Source: an uncultured Prevotella sp.
GTDB taxonomy: Bacteria; Bacteroidota; Bacteroidia; Bacteroidales; Bacteroidaceae
Reading direction: 5' to 3'
DNA length: 55,080 bases
NCBI GenBank assembly: GCA_947164965.1
Contig: CAMUYR010000021.1
Location: forward strand, 1-55,080
Shown in pieces: positions 16,972-24,365 of the stretch. The translations under genes and the position numbers were made by a program. The notes beneath the pieces were generated by a model. The model was not told the DNA's origin and ran no database searches. It saw only the letters and a list, made by a program, of their open reading frames with translations. Every line of letters starts with the position of its first letter. Position 1 is the stretch's first letter.

Positions 16972-17086
16972 TATTGCTAAGCAAGAAATCATTCAAAAAT
17001 CATAGATAAAATCTTTGTGAAGAAATATTTCTGGACATAGTCCATGTTTGAATAGATTTTCAGAGGATTTCTAACCGGAGGTTATA
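16972..17086 (+). repeat. Dispersed repeat, full length (copy C)
   Basis: About 115 nt, roughly 80 percent like copy D by eye. Two small stems are kept with changed sequence: TTGC-TAA-GCAA (D: TTGC-TTC-GCAA) and TGGAC-ATA-GTCCA (D: TGGGC-TT-GCCCA). Both copies end in a GAGGATTTCTAACC-x-GAGGTTATA block just before the next gene. Confidence 0.75.
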
Positions 17087-17099
17087 AATAGAAAAACGA

Positions 17100-17834
17100 A
17101 TGAAGAATATTGTAATTGCTGCTGGGTATGCCACAAGGTTGGGGGAGTTGACCAAGAACTTTCCGAAACCACTGCTGAAGATTGGTAATAGTACCATTCT
17201 TGGGAGGATAATGGATGACATTGATGCTATCGATGACATCACGGAGCATATTATTGTGACAAATCACAAATTTGCCCACATATTTGAAGAATGGAAAGCG
17301 AGTATAAAGTATAACAAGCCCATTACTATCATAGATGATGGAACTGAGACTAATGAGACTCGATTAGGCGCAGTGAAAGACTTGCTGCTGGCTATAGAGA
17401 CTCAGCAGGTGGATGATGACATCATGGTGCTGGCAGCGGATAATTTATTGGACTTCAGTTTTAAAGGCTTTGTGGAGTTCTTTAAAGAGAAGAATAGTTC
17501 GATCATTATGTGCTATCATGAGCCAGAACTGAAGCGTCTGCAACGTACAGGGGTCATTGAAGTTACTGAAGATATGAAGGTGCTGCAGATGCAGGAAAAA
17601 CCAGAAGTGCCTGTCAGTAACTGGGCTGTGCCACCGTTTTACATATATAAACGGAGTGACTTGCCCTTGATTAAGGACTGCATGGCGCATGGATGTGGCT
17701 TTGATGCTCCAGGTAACCTGGCACATTACCTTGTGGATGTCACAAGTATTTATGCTTGGCAAATGCCTGGAAGCCGATTTGATATCGGTTCGCTGGATAC
17801 TTATTATGAGGCTGTTGAGAAGTACGGTAAATAG
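17100..17834 (+). CDS. Sugar-1-phosphate nucleotidyltransferase
   Basis: 244 residues. RmlA/LicC-type fold: N-terminal IVIAAGYATRLGELTKNFPKPLL, the nucleotide-binding signature of the subfamily with GYATRL instead of GLGTRL; then MVLAADNLLDF, where the metal-binding Asp sits; GVIEV and MQEKPEVP in the sugar-binding region; and a final WQMPGSRFDIGSLDTYYEA. It would join a sugar 1-phosphate to a nucleotide. Between a galacturonokinase-like kinase and a UDP-GlcA epimerase, UDP-galacturonate (or UDP-glucuronate) is the likely product; the motif alone does not fix the substrate. Confidence 0.8.
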   Translation: MKNIVIAAGYATRLGELTKNFPKPLLKIGNSTILGRIMDDIDAIDDITEHIIVTNHKFAHIFEEWKASIKYNKPITIIDDGTETNETRLGAVKDLLLAIETQQVDDDIMVLAADNLLDFSFKGFVEFFKEKNSSIIMCYHEPELKRLQRTGVIEVTEDMKVLQMQEKPEVPVSNWAVPPFYIYKRSDLPLIKDCMAHGCGFDAPGNLAHYLVDVTSIYAWQMPGSRFDIGSLDTYYEAVEKYGK

Positions 17835-17841
17835 ACGATTG

Positions 17842-17956
17842 ATTGCTTCGCAAGAAATCCTTCAAGAATCTTGATAAAAATCTTTATGAAGAAATCATTT
17901 CTGGGCTTGCCCATATTTGAATAGATTATTAGAGGATTTCTAACCAGAGGTTATAG
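17842..17956 (+). repeat. Dispersed repeat, full length (copy D)
   Basis: About 115 nt, starting ATTGCTTCGCAAGAAATC, 8 nt after the nucleotidyltransferase stop and ending 16 nt before the epimerase ATG. It shares the two small hairpins with copy C, one with compensating base changes. Confidence 0.75.
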
Positions 17957-17971
17957 AAAAAACAGTATATT

Positions 17972-19033
17972 ATGCAGAAGATTAGTTTAGACGGAAAGAC
18001 CATATTGGTCACAGGTGGTGCGGGGTTTATTGGATCGAATTTGATCAAGAGGCTGTTTCGCGATGCGAAAGACGCTACCATTATTAATATTGATAATCTG
18101 AATGATTATTACGATGTTGCGCTTAAGGATTATCGGCTTGAACAGTTGAAAGTGGAAAGTGGAAAGTGGAAAGTTAACTACCACTTTGTTAAGGGGGATA
18201 TTGCAGATAAGGGGACTATCGATAGGATTTTTGAGGAGTATAAGCCGCAGATTGTGGTGAATCTGGCTGCACAGGCTGGGGTGAGGTATTCGATTACCAA
18301 TCCCGATGCGTATATCATGAGCAATATGATGGGATTCTATAATATCCTGGAGGCATGCAGACATAATCCTGTGGAGCATCTGGTATATGCATCGTCATCG
18401 AGCGTGTATGGCGGTAATAAGAAGGTGCCATTCTCGACGGATGATAGAGTAGATAATCCTGTTTCGCTTTATGCCGCAACGAAGAAGAGCAACGAGCTGT
18501 TTGCACACTGCTACTCGAAGCTGTATAATATCCCAACCACGGGCTTGCGCTTCTTTACGGTATATGGTCCTGCAGGTCGCCCAGATATGGCCTACTTTGG
18601 CTTTACCAACAAGCTGCTGAAGGGTGAGACCATCCAGATTTTTAACTATGGCAACTGCCGCAGAGACTTTACCTATGTGGATGACATCGTGGAGGGTATT
18701 GTGCGTGTGATGCAGGGGGCTCCTGAGCGTAAGAATGGTGAGGATGGGCTGCCTGTGCCTCCATACGCTGTGTATAACATCGGTGGTGGTCAACCTGAGA
18801 ATCTGCTGGACTTTGTAAATATCCTGCAAGAGGAATTGGTTCGCGCTGGGGTTCTGCCTGCAGACTTTGACTTCGAGGCGCATAAGCAACTGGTGCCCAT
18901 GCAACCTGGCGATGTGCCTACGACCTATGCTGATGCCACAGCCTTGGAGCGTGACTTTGGGTTTACACCAAAAATAACACTCCGCGAAGGCTTAAGAAAG
19001 TTCGCGGAGTGGTACGCTACATTTTATAAGTAA
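17972..19033 (+). CDS. UDP-glucuronate 4-epimerase-like NAD-dependent epimerase
   Basis: 353 residues, extended short-chain dehydrogenase fold. NAD-binding GGAGFIGSN near residue 15, acidic end of strand 2 in IDNLNDYYD, NLAAQAGVRYS near 95, SSSVYGG and catalytic Tyr/Lys in YAATKKSNE. RFFTVYGPAGRPDMA, NCRRDFTYVDDIV and LREGLRKFAEWYATFY are typical of UDP-GlcA to UDP-GalA epimerases. It completes the uronate salvage set. A run of GTGGAAA heptamers at about 18145-18174 encodes KVESGKWKV, an unusual segment that may come from a simple repeat. The first 17 nt of a minus-strand small frame overlap its end. Confidence 0.85.
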   Translation: MQKISLDGKTILVTGGAGFIGSNLIKRLFRDAKDATIINIDNLNDYYDVALKDYRLEQLKVESGKWKVNYHFVKGDIADKGTIDRIFEEYKPQIVVNLAAQAGVRYSITNPDAYIMSNMMGFYNILEACRHNPVEHLVYASSSSVYGGNKKVPFSTDDRVDNPVSLYAATKKSNELFAHCYSKLYNIPTTGLRFFTVYGPAGRPDMAYFGFTNKLLKGETIQIFNYGNCRRDFTYVDDIVEGIVRVMQGAPERKNGEDGLPVPPYAVYNIGGGQPENLLDFVNILQEELVRAGVLPADFDFEAHKQLVPMQPGDVPTTYADATALERDFGFTPKITLREGLRKFAEWYATFYK

Positions 19034-19208
19034 TAAGGCATAGCGTATGACTTATATTTAGGCTGATTATGAGGTCAAGGTGGCCCATCTGCGGCCAGTA
19101 ATCTCGTCTGACATGCAGGTACAGGAATTGCAACGGCAATTCACCATAATCTTTCTTGTTTTCGCATATCCGGATGATACGATTTTGGATGATGTAAGTC
19201 ATAAGCAT
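19017..19208 (-). CDS. Unrecognised 63-residue protein
   Basis: Starts at ATG 19208 with MLMT and contains YIIQNRIIRICENKKDYGELPLQFLYLH. The family is unknown. Support comes from its 5' region: the same 52-nt block, at the same distance from the ATG, precedes the small minus-strand gene at 20706, whose first codons are also M-x-M-T. Its end overlaps the epimerase by 17 nt. The C-terminus may have changed after duplication. Confidence 0.4.
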   Translation of the reverse strand: MLMTYIIQNRIIRICENKKDYGELPLQFLYLHVRRDYWPQMGHLDLIISLNISHTLCLITYKM

Positions 19209-19212
19209 GATG

Positions 19213-19264
19213 TTTTTGTTAGACTTTCTACCATTATAGTATAGAAAAAGGGGAAATGTTACAT
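19213..19264 (-). promoter_or_regulatory. Duplicated promoter/leader, copy 1
   Basis: 52 nt that differ from 20711-20762 at 6 positions. On the minus strand both read TGTAAC, 16 nt, TACTATAA. This is unlike the TAnnTTTG promoters of the window and resembles an alternative (ECF-type) sigma-factor promoter. The ATG follows about 25 nt later in both copies. Confidence 0.55.
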
Positions 19265-19314
19265 ACAGAAAGAAGTTTTTTTTAGTTTTTCGATGAGATT
19301 TACAGAAAAATGCC

Positions 19315-19322
19315 TATCTTTA
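19315..19322 (+). promoter_or_regulatory. -7 element of the sodB operon
   Basis: TATCTTTA, one base from TAnnTTTG, 26 nt before the sodB ATG and divergent from the small minus-strand gene. Confidence 0.5.
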
Positions 19323-19348
19323 CCGCGGAATATTAAAACCTATGTGAT

Positions 19349-19939
19349 ATGAAGAAATTAGACCTGATGGCATTGCCGTATGTGCCGGAGGCTTTGGAAC
19401 CGGTGATTAGTAAAGAGACGATTGGTTTCCATCACGGAAAGCATTTGGCTGGGTATGTGAATAATTTGAATGGGCTGCTTGAGGGGAGCCCATTAGCAGG
19501 CCTCTCGCTAGAGGAAATCGTGTTGAAAGCTGAGAGTGGTATGCTGAATAATGCGGGGCAGATTTTGAACCATAATCTCTATTTCGGACAGCTTGCTGCA
19601 CCTAAGGCTGACAATAAGCCTATTGGGAAATTGGCAGAGGCTATCACTCGCGACTTTGGATCGTTCGAAGCCTTTAAGGAGGAGTTCCTGAAGAAAGGCG
19701 CAACGCTGTTTGGATCAGGTTGGGTATGGCTGTCGGCTGATAAGGATGGGAAACTCGTTATCACGCAGGAACCTAATGCTGCCAATCCTATTCAGAAGGG
19801 GCTAAAGTCGCTGCTGACATTCGATGTATGGGAGCATGCTTACTATCTGGACTATCAGAACCGTAGGCTGGATTACCTAGCTGCTCTTTGGCAGATCATC
19901 AATTGGGAAGTAATCGAATCTCGCTTTACATCCCAATAA
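19349..19939 (+). CDS. sodB: Superoxide dismutase, Fe/Mn family
   Basis: 196 residues, standard length. Metal ligands by family alignment: His28 in IGFHHGKH, a second His in ILNHNLYF, and Asp and His in [14 protein letters not shown]; gateway Tyr36 in [17 protein letters not shown] and the ending [14 protein letters not shown] are also typical. It converts superoxide to peroxide and oxygen in the cytoplasm. Rubrerythrin, 25 nt downstream, would remove the peroxide, so the two form a natural operon in an anaerobe. Fe versus Mn (or both) cannot be read with certainty. Confidence 0.95.
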   Translation: MKKLDLMALPYVPEALEPVISKETIGFHHGKHLAGYVNNLNGLLEGSPLAGLSLEEIVLKAESGMLNNAGQILNHNLYFGQLAAPKADNKPIGKLAEAITRDFGSFEAFKEEFLKKGATLFGSGWVWLSADKDGKLVITQEPNAANPIQKGLKSLLTFDVWEHAYYLDYQNRRLDYLAALWQIINWEVIESRFTSQ

Positions 19940-19964
19940 CATCCTAAATATAACTAATAAGAAT

Positions 19965-20507
19965 ATGAAAGAACTGAAAGGAACAAAGACCGAGCAGAAC
20001 CTCAAGGAGGCTTTTGCTGGTGAGAGTATGGCCAGGAATAAGTATTCGTATTTCGCTTCGAAGGCCAAGAAGGATGGGTATGTACAGATTGCCGCTATCT
20101 TTGAGGAGACTGCTGCCAACGAGAAAGAGCACGCCAAGATGTGGTACAAGTACTTGAATGGAGGTAAGGTAAGCGATACTGCTGCCAATCTCGCTGATGC
20201 TGCCAATGGTGAGAACTTTGAGTGGATGGACATGTATGCCCGTATGGCTAAGGACGCTCGCGAGGAGGGCTTTGATGAGATTGCTGAGAAGTTCGAAATG
20301 GTGGGTGCTATCGAGAAACATCACGAGGAGCGTTACCGCAAACTGTTGAAGAACATCGAGGATGCAGTTGTTTTCTCACGCGAGGGTGATGTCATCTGGC
20401 AATGTTCTAACTGTGGCCACATTGTCATTGGTAAGAAAGCTCCTGAGGTTTGTCCCGTTTGCGACCATCCACAAAGCTACTTCCAGATCAAGGCAGAGAA
20501 TTATTAG
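19965..20507 (+). CDS. rbr: Rubrerythrin
   Basis: 180 residues. N-terminal ferritin-like four-helix domain with the di-iron ligand motifs [30 protein letters not shown] and [19 protein letters not shown]. The C-terminal rubredoxin-like domain has WQCSNCGH (Cys-x2-Cys) and [12 protein letters not shown] (Cys-x2-Cys). It is a cytoplasmic peroxidase that reduces hydrogen peroxide using electrons from rubredoxin/NADH. It is co-directional with sodB. Confidence 0.95.
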   Translation: MKELKGTKTEQNLKEAFAGESMARNKYSYFASKAKKDGYVQIAAIFEETAANEKEHAKMWYKYLNGGKVSDTAANLADAANGENFEWMDMYARMAKDAREEGFDEIAEKFEMVGAIEKHHEERYRKLLKNIEDAVVFSREGDVIWQCSNCGHIVIGKKAPEVCPVCDHPQSYFQIKAENY

Positions 20508-20559
20508 AGTTTGGGGCTATTTATAGTACTCATGAGGGCTGGTGCTTAGGCATCGGCCC

Positions 20560-20706
20560 TCAATTTGAAGTAAAAGGTTTGTATTGCCCTTGGTCATCGT
20601 CCCAAATGGGATGGAATGCCTTGTCGAGGTTGTCCTCTTTTTCTTGTGCCTTCTTGATGGCTGCAATGAATTCTTTGAATTGTTCACGAGTAGGTGTCAT
20701 AATCAT
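20560..20706 (-). CDS. Unrecognised 48-residue protein
   Basis: ATG 20706 (or the in-frame ATG at 20700) to TGA 20560-20562. The product is acidic and helical (TREQFKEFIAAIKKAQEKED) with an ending FHPIWDDDQGQYKPF. Codon use looks like a real gene. Its promoter/leader is a near copy of the one in front of the 63-residue gene at 19208. Function unknown. Confidence 0.6.
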   Translation of the reverse strand: MIMTPTREQFKEFIAAIKKAQEKEDNLDKAFHPIWDDDQGQYKPFTSN

Positions 20707-20710
20707 TTTG

Positions 20711-20762
20711 TTTTTGTTTGACTTTCTACTCTTATAGTAGGGAAAAAGTGGAAATGTTACAT
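20711..20762 (-). promoter_or_regulatory. Duplicated promoter/leader, copy 2
   Basis: On the minus strand TGTAAC, 16 nt, TACTATAA, then the small gene ATG. 46 of 52 positions match copy 1 at 19213. A weak plus-strand element TAAATTCG at 20813-20820 faces the other way, toward the MGMT-like gene. Confidence 0.55.
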
Positions 20763-20845
20763 CGGAAATGAAGATATTTTGTCTTTTTTGAGCAATTTCG
20801 CGGGAAAATGACTAAATTCGCAGCGGAAATATTTAAAGCGAAGTA

Positions 20846-21184
20846 ATGAAGGATTATCCCGATAGGATGACACCAGAGCAGGCGAGGGTGTTTGGTGAGG
20901 ATGTGTTGAACATTGTCAGCCAGATACCTCGTGGGAAGGTGACAACGTATGGGCATATTGCGGTTTTGGCTGGATGGCCCAGTCATTCGAGGATGGTGGG
21001 GAGGACACTCCGCTATACACCCGGAGCTGAAAAGTTGCCATGTCATCGGGTGGTGAATCAAGTAGGAAGAATGGCTCCAGGATGGTCTCGGCAGAGGACG
21101 TTATTGGAAGAGGAGGGTGTCCGTTTTAAGGCTAATGGGCATGTGGATATGCTGCGTCACCTTTGGGAGCCAGACATCAATTAA
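20846..21184 (+). CDS. MGMT/ATL-like DNA alkylation repair protein
   Basis: 112 residues: the DNA-binding half of O6-methylguanine-DNA methyltransferase. A winged-helix region IPRGKVTTYGHIAVLAGWPSHSRMVGRTLR includes the base-flipping Arg. LPCHRVVNQVGR carries the alkyl-acceptor Cys; alkyltransferase-like proteins have Trp (PWHR) there. So this short form keeps the catalytic Cys and could transfer alkyl groups, or only flag lesions. It heads a group of repair and oxidative-stress genes. Confidence 0.8.
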   Translation: MKDYPDRMTPEQARVFGEDVLNIVSQIPRGKVTTYGHIAVLAGWPSHSRMVGRTLRYTPGAEKLPCHRVVNQVGRMAPGWSRQRTLLEEEGVRFKANGHVDMLRHLWEPDIN

Positions 21185-21229
21185 GAGTTAAGAATTGTCG
21201 CTTCGCGATTAAGAATTACGAATTAAGAA

Positions 21230-21898
21230 ATGAAGCACGATGAGATATATTCAGCGGCACAGTTGACGGCTTTTATACAAGAGGTGGGATTCCTGCCTTT
21301 GCTGGATAGCGGCATACCTGGTTTTGCCGCAGAGGATGTGGTGACTGATGACTGCCGCTATGTGGTGTTTCCCGATGGCGGTTGGGACTGGCCATTGTGG
21401 AAGTGGAAGGGACCAATCGTGTCGGATGGTGGGTGCGTGTATGGTAAGTTCTTCAATAAGAAGGCGGGATTTATCAGTCGCGAGTGGTGGCCCGACTTCT
21501 GTAATTACCGCCGCAGCAAATATCCTGTGACTGAGGAGGGCTCTATCGAAGAGACCATCCTGCTGACGCTGCAAGAAAAAGGCAGTCTGATTACGCGCGA
21601 ACTGCGTGCAGCCTGTGGGTTTGACGGCCCTAAGATGCGTAGTAAGTTTGACGGCTATGTGACCCGTCTTCAGATGGCATGCCTGATTATTACCGAGGAC
21701 TTTGTTTATCCCACCGACAAGCATGGACATGAATACGGCTGGGGCTGGTCATTGCTGACAACGCCAGAGGCACTCATGGGTCGAGAGAGTTTTCGTTGTT
21801 CCCATACACCACAGGAGTCGTATCAACGCCTGCTGGCACACTTCCGAGCCCTGCTGCCCGAAGCCACTGACAAGCAGATTCTGCGACTAATTACGTAA
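21230..21898 (+). CDS. AlkZ-related protein
   Basis: 222 residues. YVVFPDGGWDWPLWKWKGPIV in the first third and a winged-helix-like middle (ILLTLQEKGSLITRELRAACGFDGPKMRSKFDGYVTRLQMACLI) match the short AlkZ-related proteins of gut anaerobes, relatives of interstrand-crosslink glycosylases AlkZ/YcaQ. AlkZ's catalytic Gln pair could not be placed, so activity is uncertain. It lies 45 nt after the MGMT-like gene, across an AATTAAGAATT-type linker. Confidence 0.6.
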   Translation: MKHDEIYSAAQLTAFIQEVGFLPLLDSGIPGFAAEDVVTDDCRYVVFPDGGWDWPLWKWKGPIVSDGGCVYGKFFNKKAGFISREWWPDFCNYRRSKYPVTEEGSIEETILLTLQEKGSLITRELRAACGFDGPKMRSKFDGYVTRLQMACLIITEDFVYPTDKHGHEYGWGWSLLTTPEALMGRESFRCSHTPQESYQRLLAHFRALLPEATDKQILRLIT

Positions 21899-21929
21899 TT
21901 GATAATTGAAAATTGATAATTGAAAATTT

Positions 21930-22385
21930 ATGATGAACATTGGAGAAAAGGCGCCCGAGATTCTGGGCAAAGATGAACAGGGACGGGAGATCCGTCTGAG
22001 TGATTATAAGGGCCGTAAGCTGGTGCTGTATTTCTATCCGAAGGACAATACTAGCGGATGTACTGCTGAGGCTTGCAGTTTGCGTGACCATTACACGGAA
22101 CTACAGGGAGCAGGCTATGAAGTCGTTGGTGTGAGCAAGGATTCTGCTGCTTCGCATGTGAAGTTTAAGGAGAAGTTTGAGCTGCCATTTCCCCTGATTG
22201 CTGATATTAACCATGAGTTGCTGGAGACCATGGGTGCCTGGGGAGAGAAGAATATGTACGGCAAAAAGACCATGGGTACCATTCGCACAACGTTCATTAT
22301 CAATGAGGAGGGGATTATAGAACAGATCTTCACTGGTAAGCAGGTGAAGACCAAGGAGCATGCGGAGCAGATTTTATCGCTATAG
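21930..22385 (+). CDS. bcp: Thioredoxin-dependent thiol peroxidase (Bcp/PrxQ)
   Basis: 151 residues from ATG 21930 (the next codon is also ATG). Thioredoxin fold with YFYPKDNTSGCTAEACSLRD: the peroxidatic Cys and, five residues on, the resolving Cys of the PrxQ type. FPLIADINHELLETMGAW and TTFIINEEG are also typical. It reduces peroxides in the cytoplasm with thioredoxin. The spacer before it is a run of AATTGAAAATT units. Confidence 0.92.
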   Translation: MMNIGEKAPEILGKDEQGREIRLSDYKGRKLVLYFYPKDNTSGCTAEACSLRDHYTELQGAGYEVVGVSKDSAASHVKFKEKFELPFPLIADINHELLETMGAWGEKNMYGKKTMGTIRTTFIINEEGIIEQIFTGKQVKTKEHAEQILSL

Positions 22386-22406
22386 TGAATCTGTCTGTGG
22401 GAATGC

Positions 22407-23165
22407 TCATCTGTTCATCCATTGCTTGCGCTCGGGGGCGGGCATTTTTTCGATGGCGTAGCGGAGCATGGTGCGGGGCATTTCGTGGGCATGCTGTCGA
22501 AGGAAATCGCGAAGGAGATCCATTGATACACGTTTGCCCATCTCACGGAGCATCCAGCCAACAGCCTTATGCATCAGGTCATGAGGATGATGGAGATGGA
22601 TTTCAGCATAACGGAGGCACCAGGAAGGGTCACCTTGTTGGGAGGTTTTCCATGTGCAGACAATGCTCATGCGTTGCTTCCAAAGACAGGGGCTGGCAGC
22701 AAGTTCGTCTAATACCTTTATCTTATAATCTCTGTCGCCAAGATTTGAGGGCAATAGCAACCAATGGCCGAGGATTTTATGGACAGAGAGATCTACCAGG
22801 TCCCAATTGTTGGCTTGTTCAGCATATTGCAGATACATTGTCACTATCTCGTCGCGCTGGCTAATGGCCTCTGTATCGTTTTCTAGTCGTTTGGCGGCTA
22901 GTCTTTCAAACTTATCCACGAGGATTAGTAGTCCGCAAAGTCTTACCTCATGCCATTTCGACATCAGCAACGTGGGGATTTCGCTCAAGGGGAAAGGTTG
23001 ACCCGCGAGACGTACCACTTTGCGAGTTTGGGGCACTTTCAGTCCCAGGAACTCATCACCATGGCCATATTCACCTGGTGCAGTCTTGAAAAAGCGCATC
23101 AGGTTGTCGCGCTGCTCGTCATCGTGCAGCGATTCCATATATGTGATTATTTCCTTTGCAGTCAT
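22407..23165 (-). CDS. DNA alkylation repair protein (AlkD-like)
   Basis: 252 residues from ATG 23165. HEAT-like helical repeats of the PF08713 family: FLGLKVPQTRKV, LLMSKWHEVRLCGLLILV, NNWDLVDLSVHKILGHWL, WKQRMSIVCTW and HDLMHKAVGWMLREMGKR. In this family Trp/Asp residues such as those in NWDLVD line the lesion site. It removes N3- and N7-alkylated bases. An upstream Met at 23210 would place its start before the promoter, so 23165 is used. Convergent with bcp. Confidence 0.88.
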   Translation of the reverse strand: MTAKEIITYMESLHDDEQRDNLMRFFKTAPGEYGHGDEFLGLKVPQTRKVVRLAGQPFPLSEIPTLLMSKWHEVRLCGLLILVDKFERLAAKRLENDTEAISQRDEIVTMYLQYAEQANNWDLVDLSVHKILGHWLLLPSNLGDRDYKIKVLDELAASPCLWKQRMSIVCTWKTSQQGDPSWCLRYAEIHLHHPHDLMHKAVGWMLREMGKRVSMDLLRDFLRQHAHEMPRTMLRYAIEKMPAPERKQWMNR

Positions 23166-23187
23166 TTCGATTGAGATGATTTGTTTG

Positions 23188-23195
23188 CAAAAATA
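23188..23195 (-). promoter_or_regulatory. -7 element of the AlkD-like gene
   Basis: TATTTTTG on the minus strand, 22 nt before the ATG at 23165; divergent from the guaA promoter. Confidence 0.6.
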
Positions 23196-23237
23196 ATAAT
23201 TTTTCTCCAAATATATTCAAAAACAATCATTTTTCTG

Positions 23238-23267
23238 TTGTTATGTGCATAAAAATGAGTAACTTTG
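23238..23267 (+). promoter_or_regulatory. Promoter of the GMP synthase subunit
   Basis: TTG at 23238-23240 and TAACTTTG at 23260-23267, 19-bp spacer; ATG 36 nt downstream. Confidence 0.75.
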
Positions 23268-23302
23268 CAGCCAGAAAAAGATCACTTAAAATAGAAAAGA
23301 TT

Positions 23303-24286
23303 ATGGCAACAGGAAACGTAAGACCGGCTGATATGGAGCGTATCACGACTCCGGAGTTGGCAAAGCAATTTATTGAGGAACAGGTGAAGGAGCTTCGCGC
23401 TCAGATTGGTGACAAGAAGGTGCTGTTGGCACTCTCGGGTGGTGTTGACTCTTCTGTAGTGGCTGCACTGCTGATCAAGGCCGTGGGTAAGCAACTGGTA
23501 TCAGTGCATGTGAACCATGGTCTGCTGCGTAAGGGAGAGCCTGAGCAGGTGATTAAGGTGTTCCGCGACGAGATGGATGCTAACCTGGTGTATGTGGATG
23601 CTACCGACCGTTTCCTGGATAAGTTGGCTGGGGTTGCTGATCCCGAGCAGAAGCGCAAGATTATCGGCGCTGAGTTTATCCGCGTGTTTGAGGAGGAGGC
23701 CCGTAAACTGGAGGGTATCAGTTTCCTGGCTCAGGGCACCATCTATCCTGATATCGTAGAGTCTGGTCCCGTGAAGAGTCACCACAATGTGGGCGGACTG
23801 CCTGAGGACATGCAGTTTGAGCTGGTGGAGCCCATCAAGTTGCTGTTTAAGGATGAGGTTCGTGTAGTGGGTAAGGAGCTCGGTTTGCCCGATAATATGG
23901 TATATCGTCAGCCGTTCCCCGGTCCTGGTCTGGGCGTAAGATGCACAGGTGCCATCACACGTGATCGTCTGGAGGCGTTGCGCGAATCAGATGCTATCCT
24001 GCGTGAAGAGTTTGCCAAGAATGGGCTTGAGGGCAAGGTGTGGCAGTACTTCACCATCGTGCCTGATTACAAATCAACAGGTGTGAAGGATGATAAGCGC
24101 AGTTGGGATTGGCCTGTGATCATTCGTGCCGTGAACACCCGTGATGCCATGACTGCTACGATTGAGGAGATTCCCTATGCGCTGCTGCATCATATCACCA
24201 AGCGCATTATCACAGAGGTTCCTGGCGTGAATCGTGTGCTCTACGACCTGACTCCTAAACCCACGGGCACCATTGAGTGGGAGTAA
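23303..24286 (+). CDS. guaA: GMP synthase, stand-alone ATP-pyrophosphatase subunit
   Basis: 327 residues. PP-loop [68 protein letters not shown], and the dimerisation end [17 protein letters not shown]: the complete ATP-PPase and C-terminal domains that turn XMP into GMP. The N-terminal glutamine amidotransferase domain (about 200 residues) of the common fused enzyme is absent: the promoter lies directly upstream and no such sequence precedes it. It therefore needs a separate glutaminase subunit or ammonia, as in the archaeal split enzyme. Confidence 0.9.
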   Translation: MATGNVRPADMERITTPELAKQFIEEQVKELRAQIGDKKVLLALSGGVDSSVVAALLIKAVGKQLVSVHVNHGLLRKGEPEQVIKVFRDEMDANLVYVDATDRFLDKLAGVADPEQKRKIIGAEFIRVFEEEARKLEGISFLAQGTIYPDIVESGPVKSHHNVGGLPEDMQFELVEPIKLLFKDEVRVVGKELGLPDNMVYRQPFPGPGLGVRCTGAITRDRLEALRESDAILREEFAKNGLEGKVWQYFTIVPDYKSTGVKDDKRSWDWPVIIRAVNTRDAMTATIEEIPYALLHHITKRIITEVPGVNRVLYDLTPKPTGTIEWE

Positions 24287-24307
24287 TTGAAAAAAAATAG
24301 CATTTTA

Positions 24308-24339
24308 TTTGTTTTTTTGCTCGCTTATTCGTACCTTTG
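24308..24339 (+). promoter_or_regulatory. Promoter of the dehydratase gene
   Basis: TTTG at 24308-24311 and TACCTTTG at 24332-24339, 20-bp spacer; ATG at 24366. Confidence 0.75.
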
Positions 24340-24365
24340 CAGCCGGATTAGAAGAATGTGAAAAT

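Noticed and set aside
22385..22864. 159-codon plus-strand frame antisense to the AlkD-like gene
   Set aside because: Cys/Arg/Gly-rich translation without domain, fully inside a convincing minus-strand repair gene.
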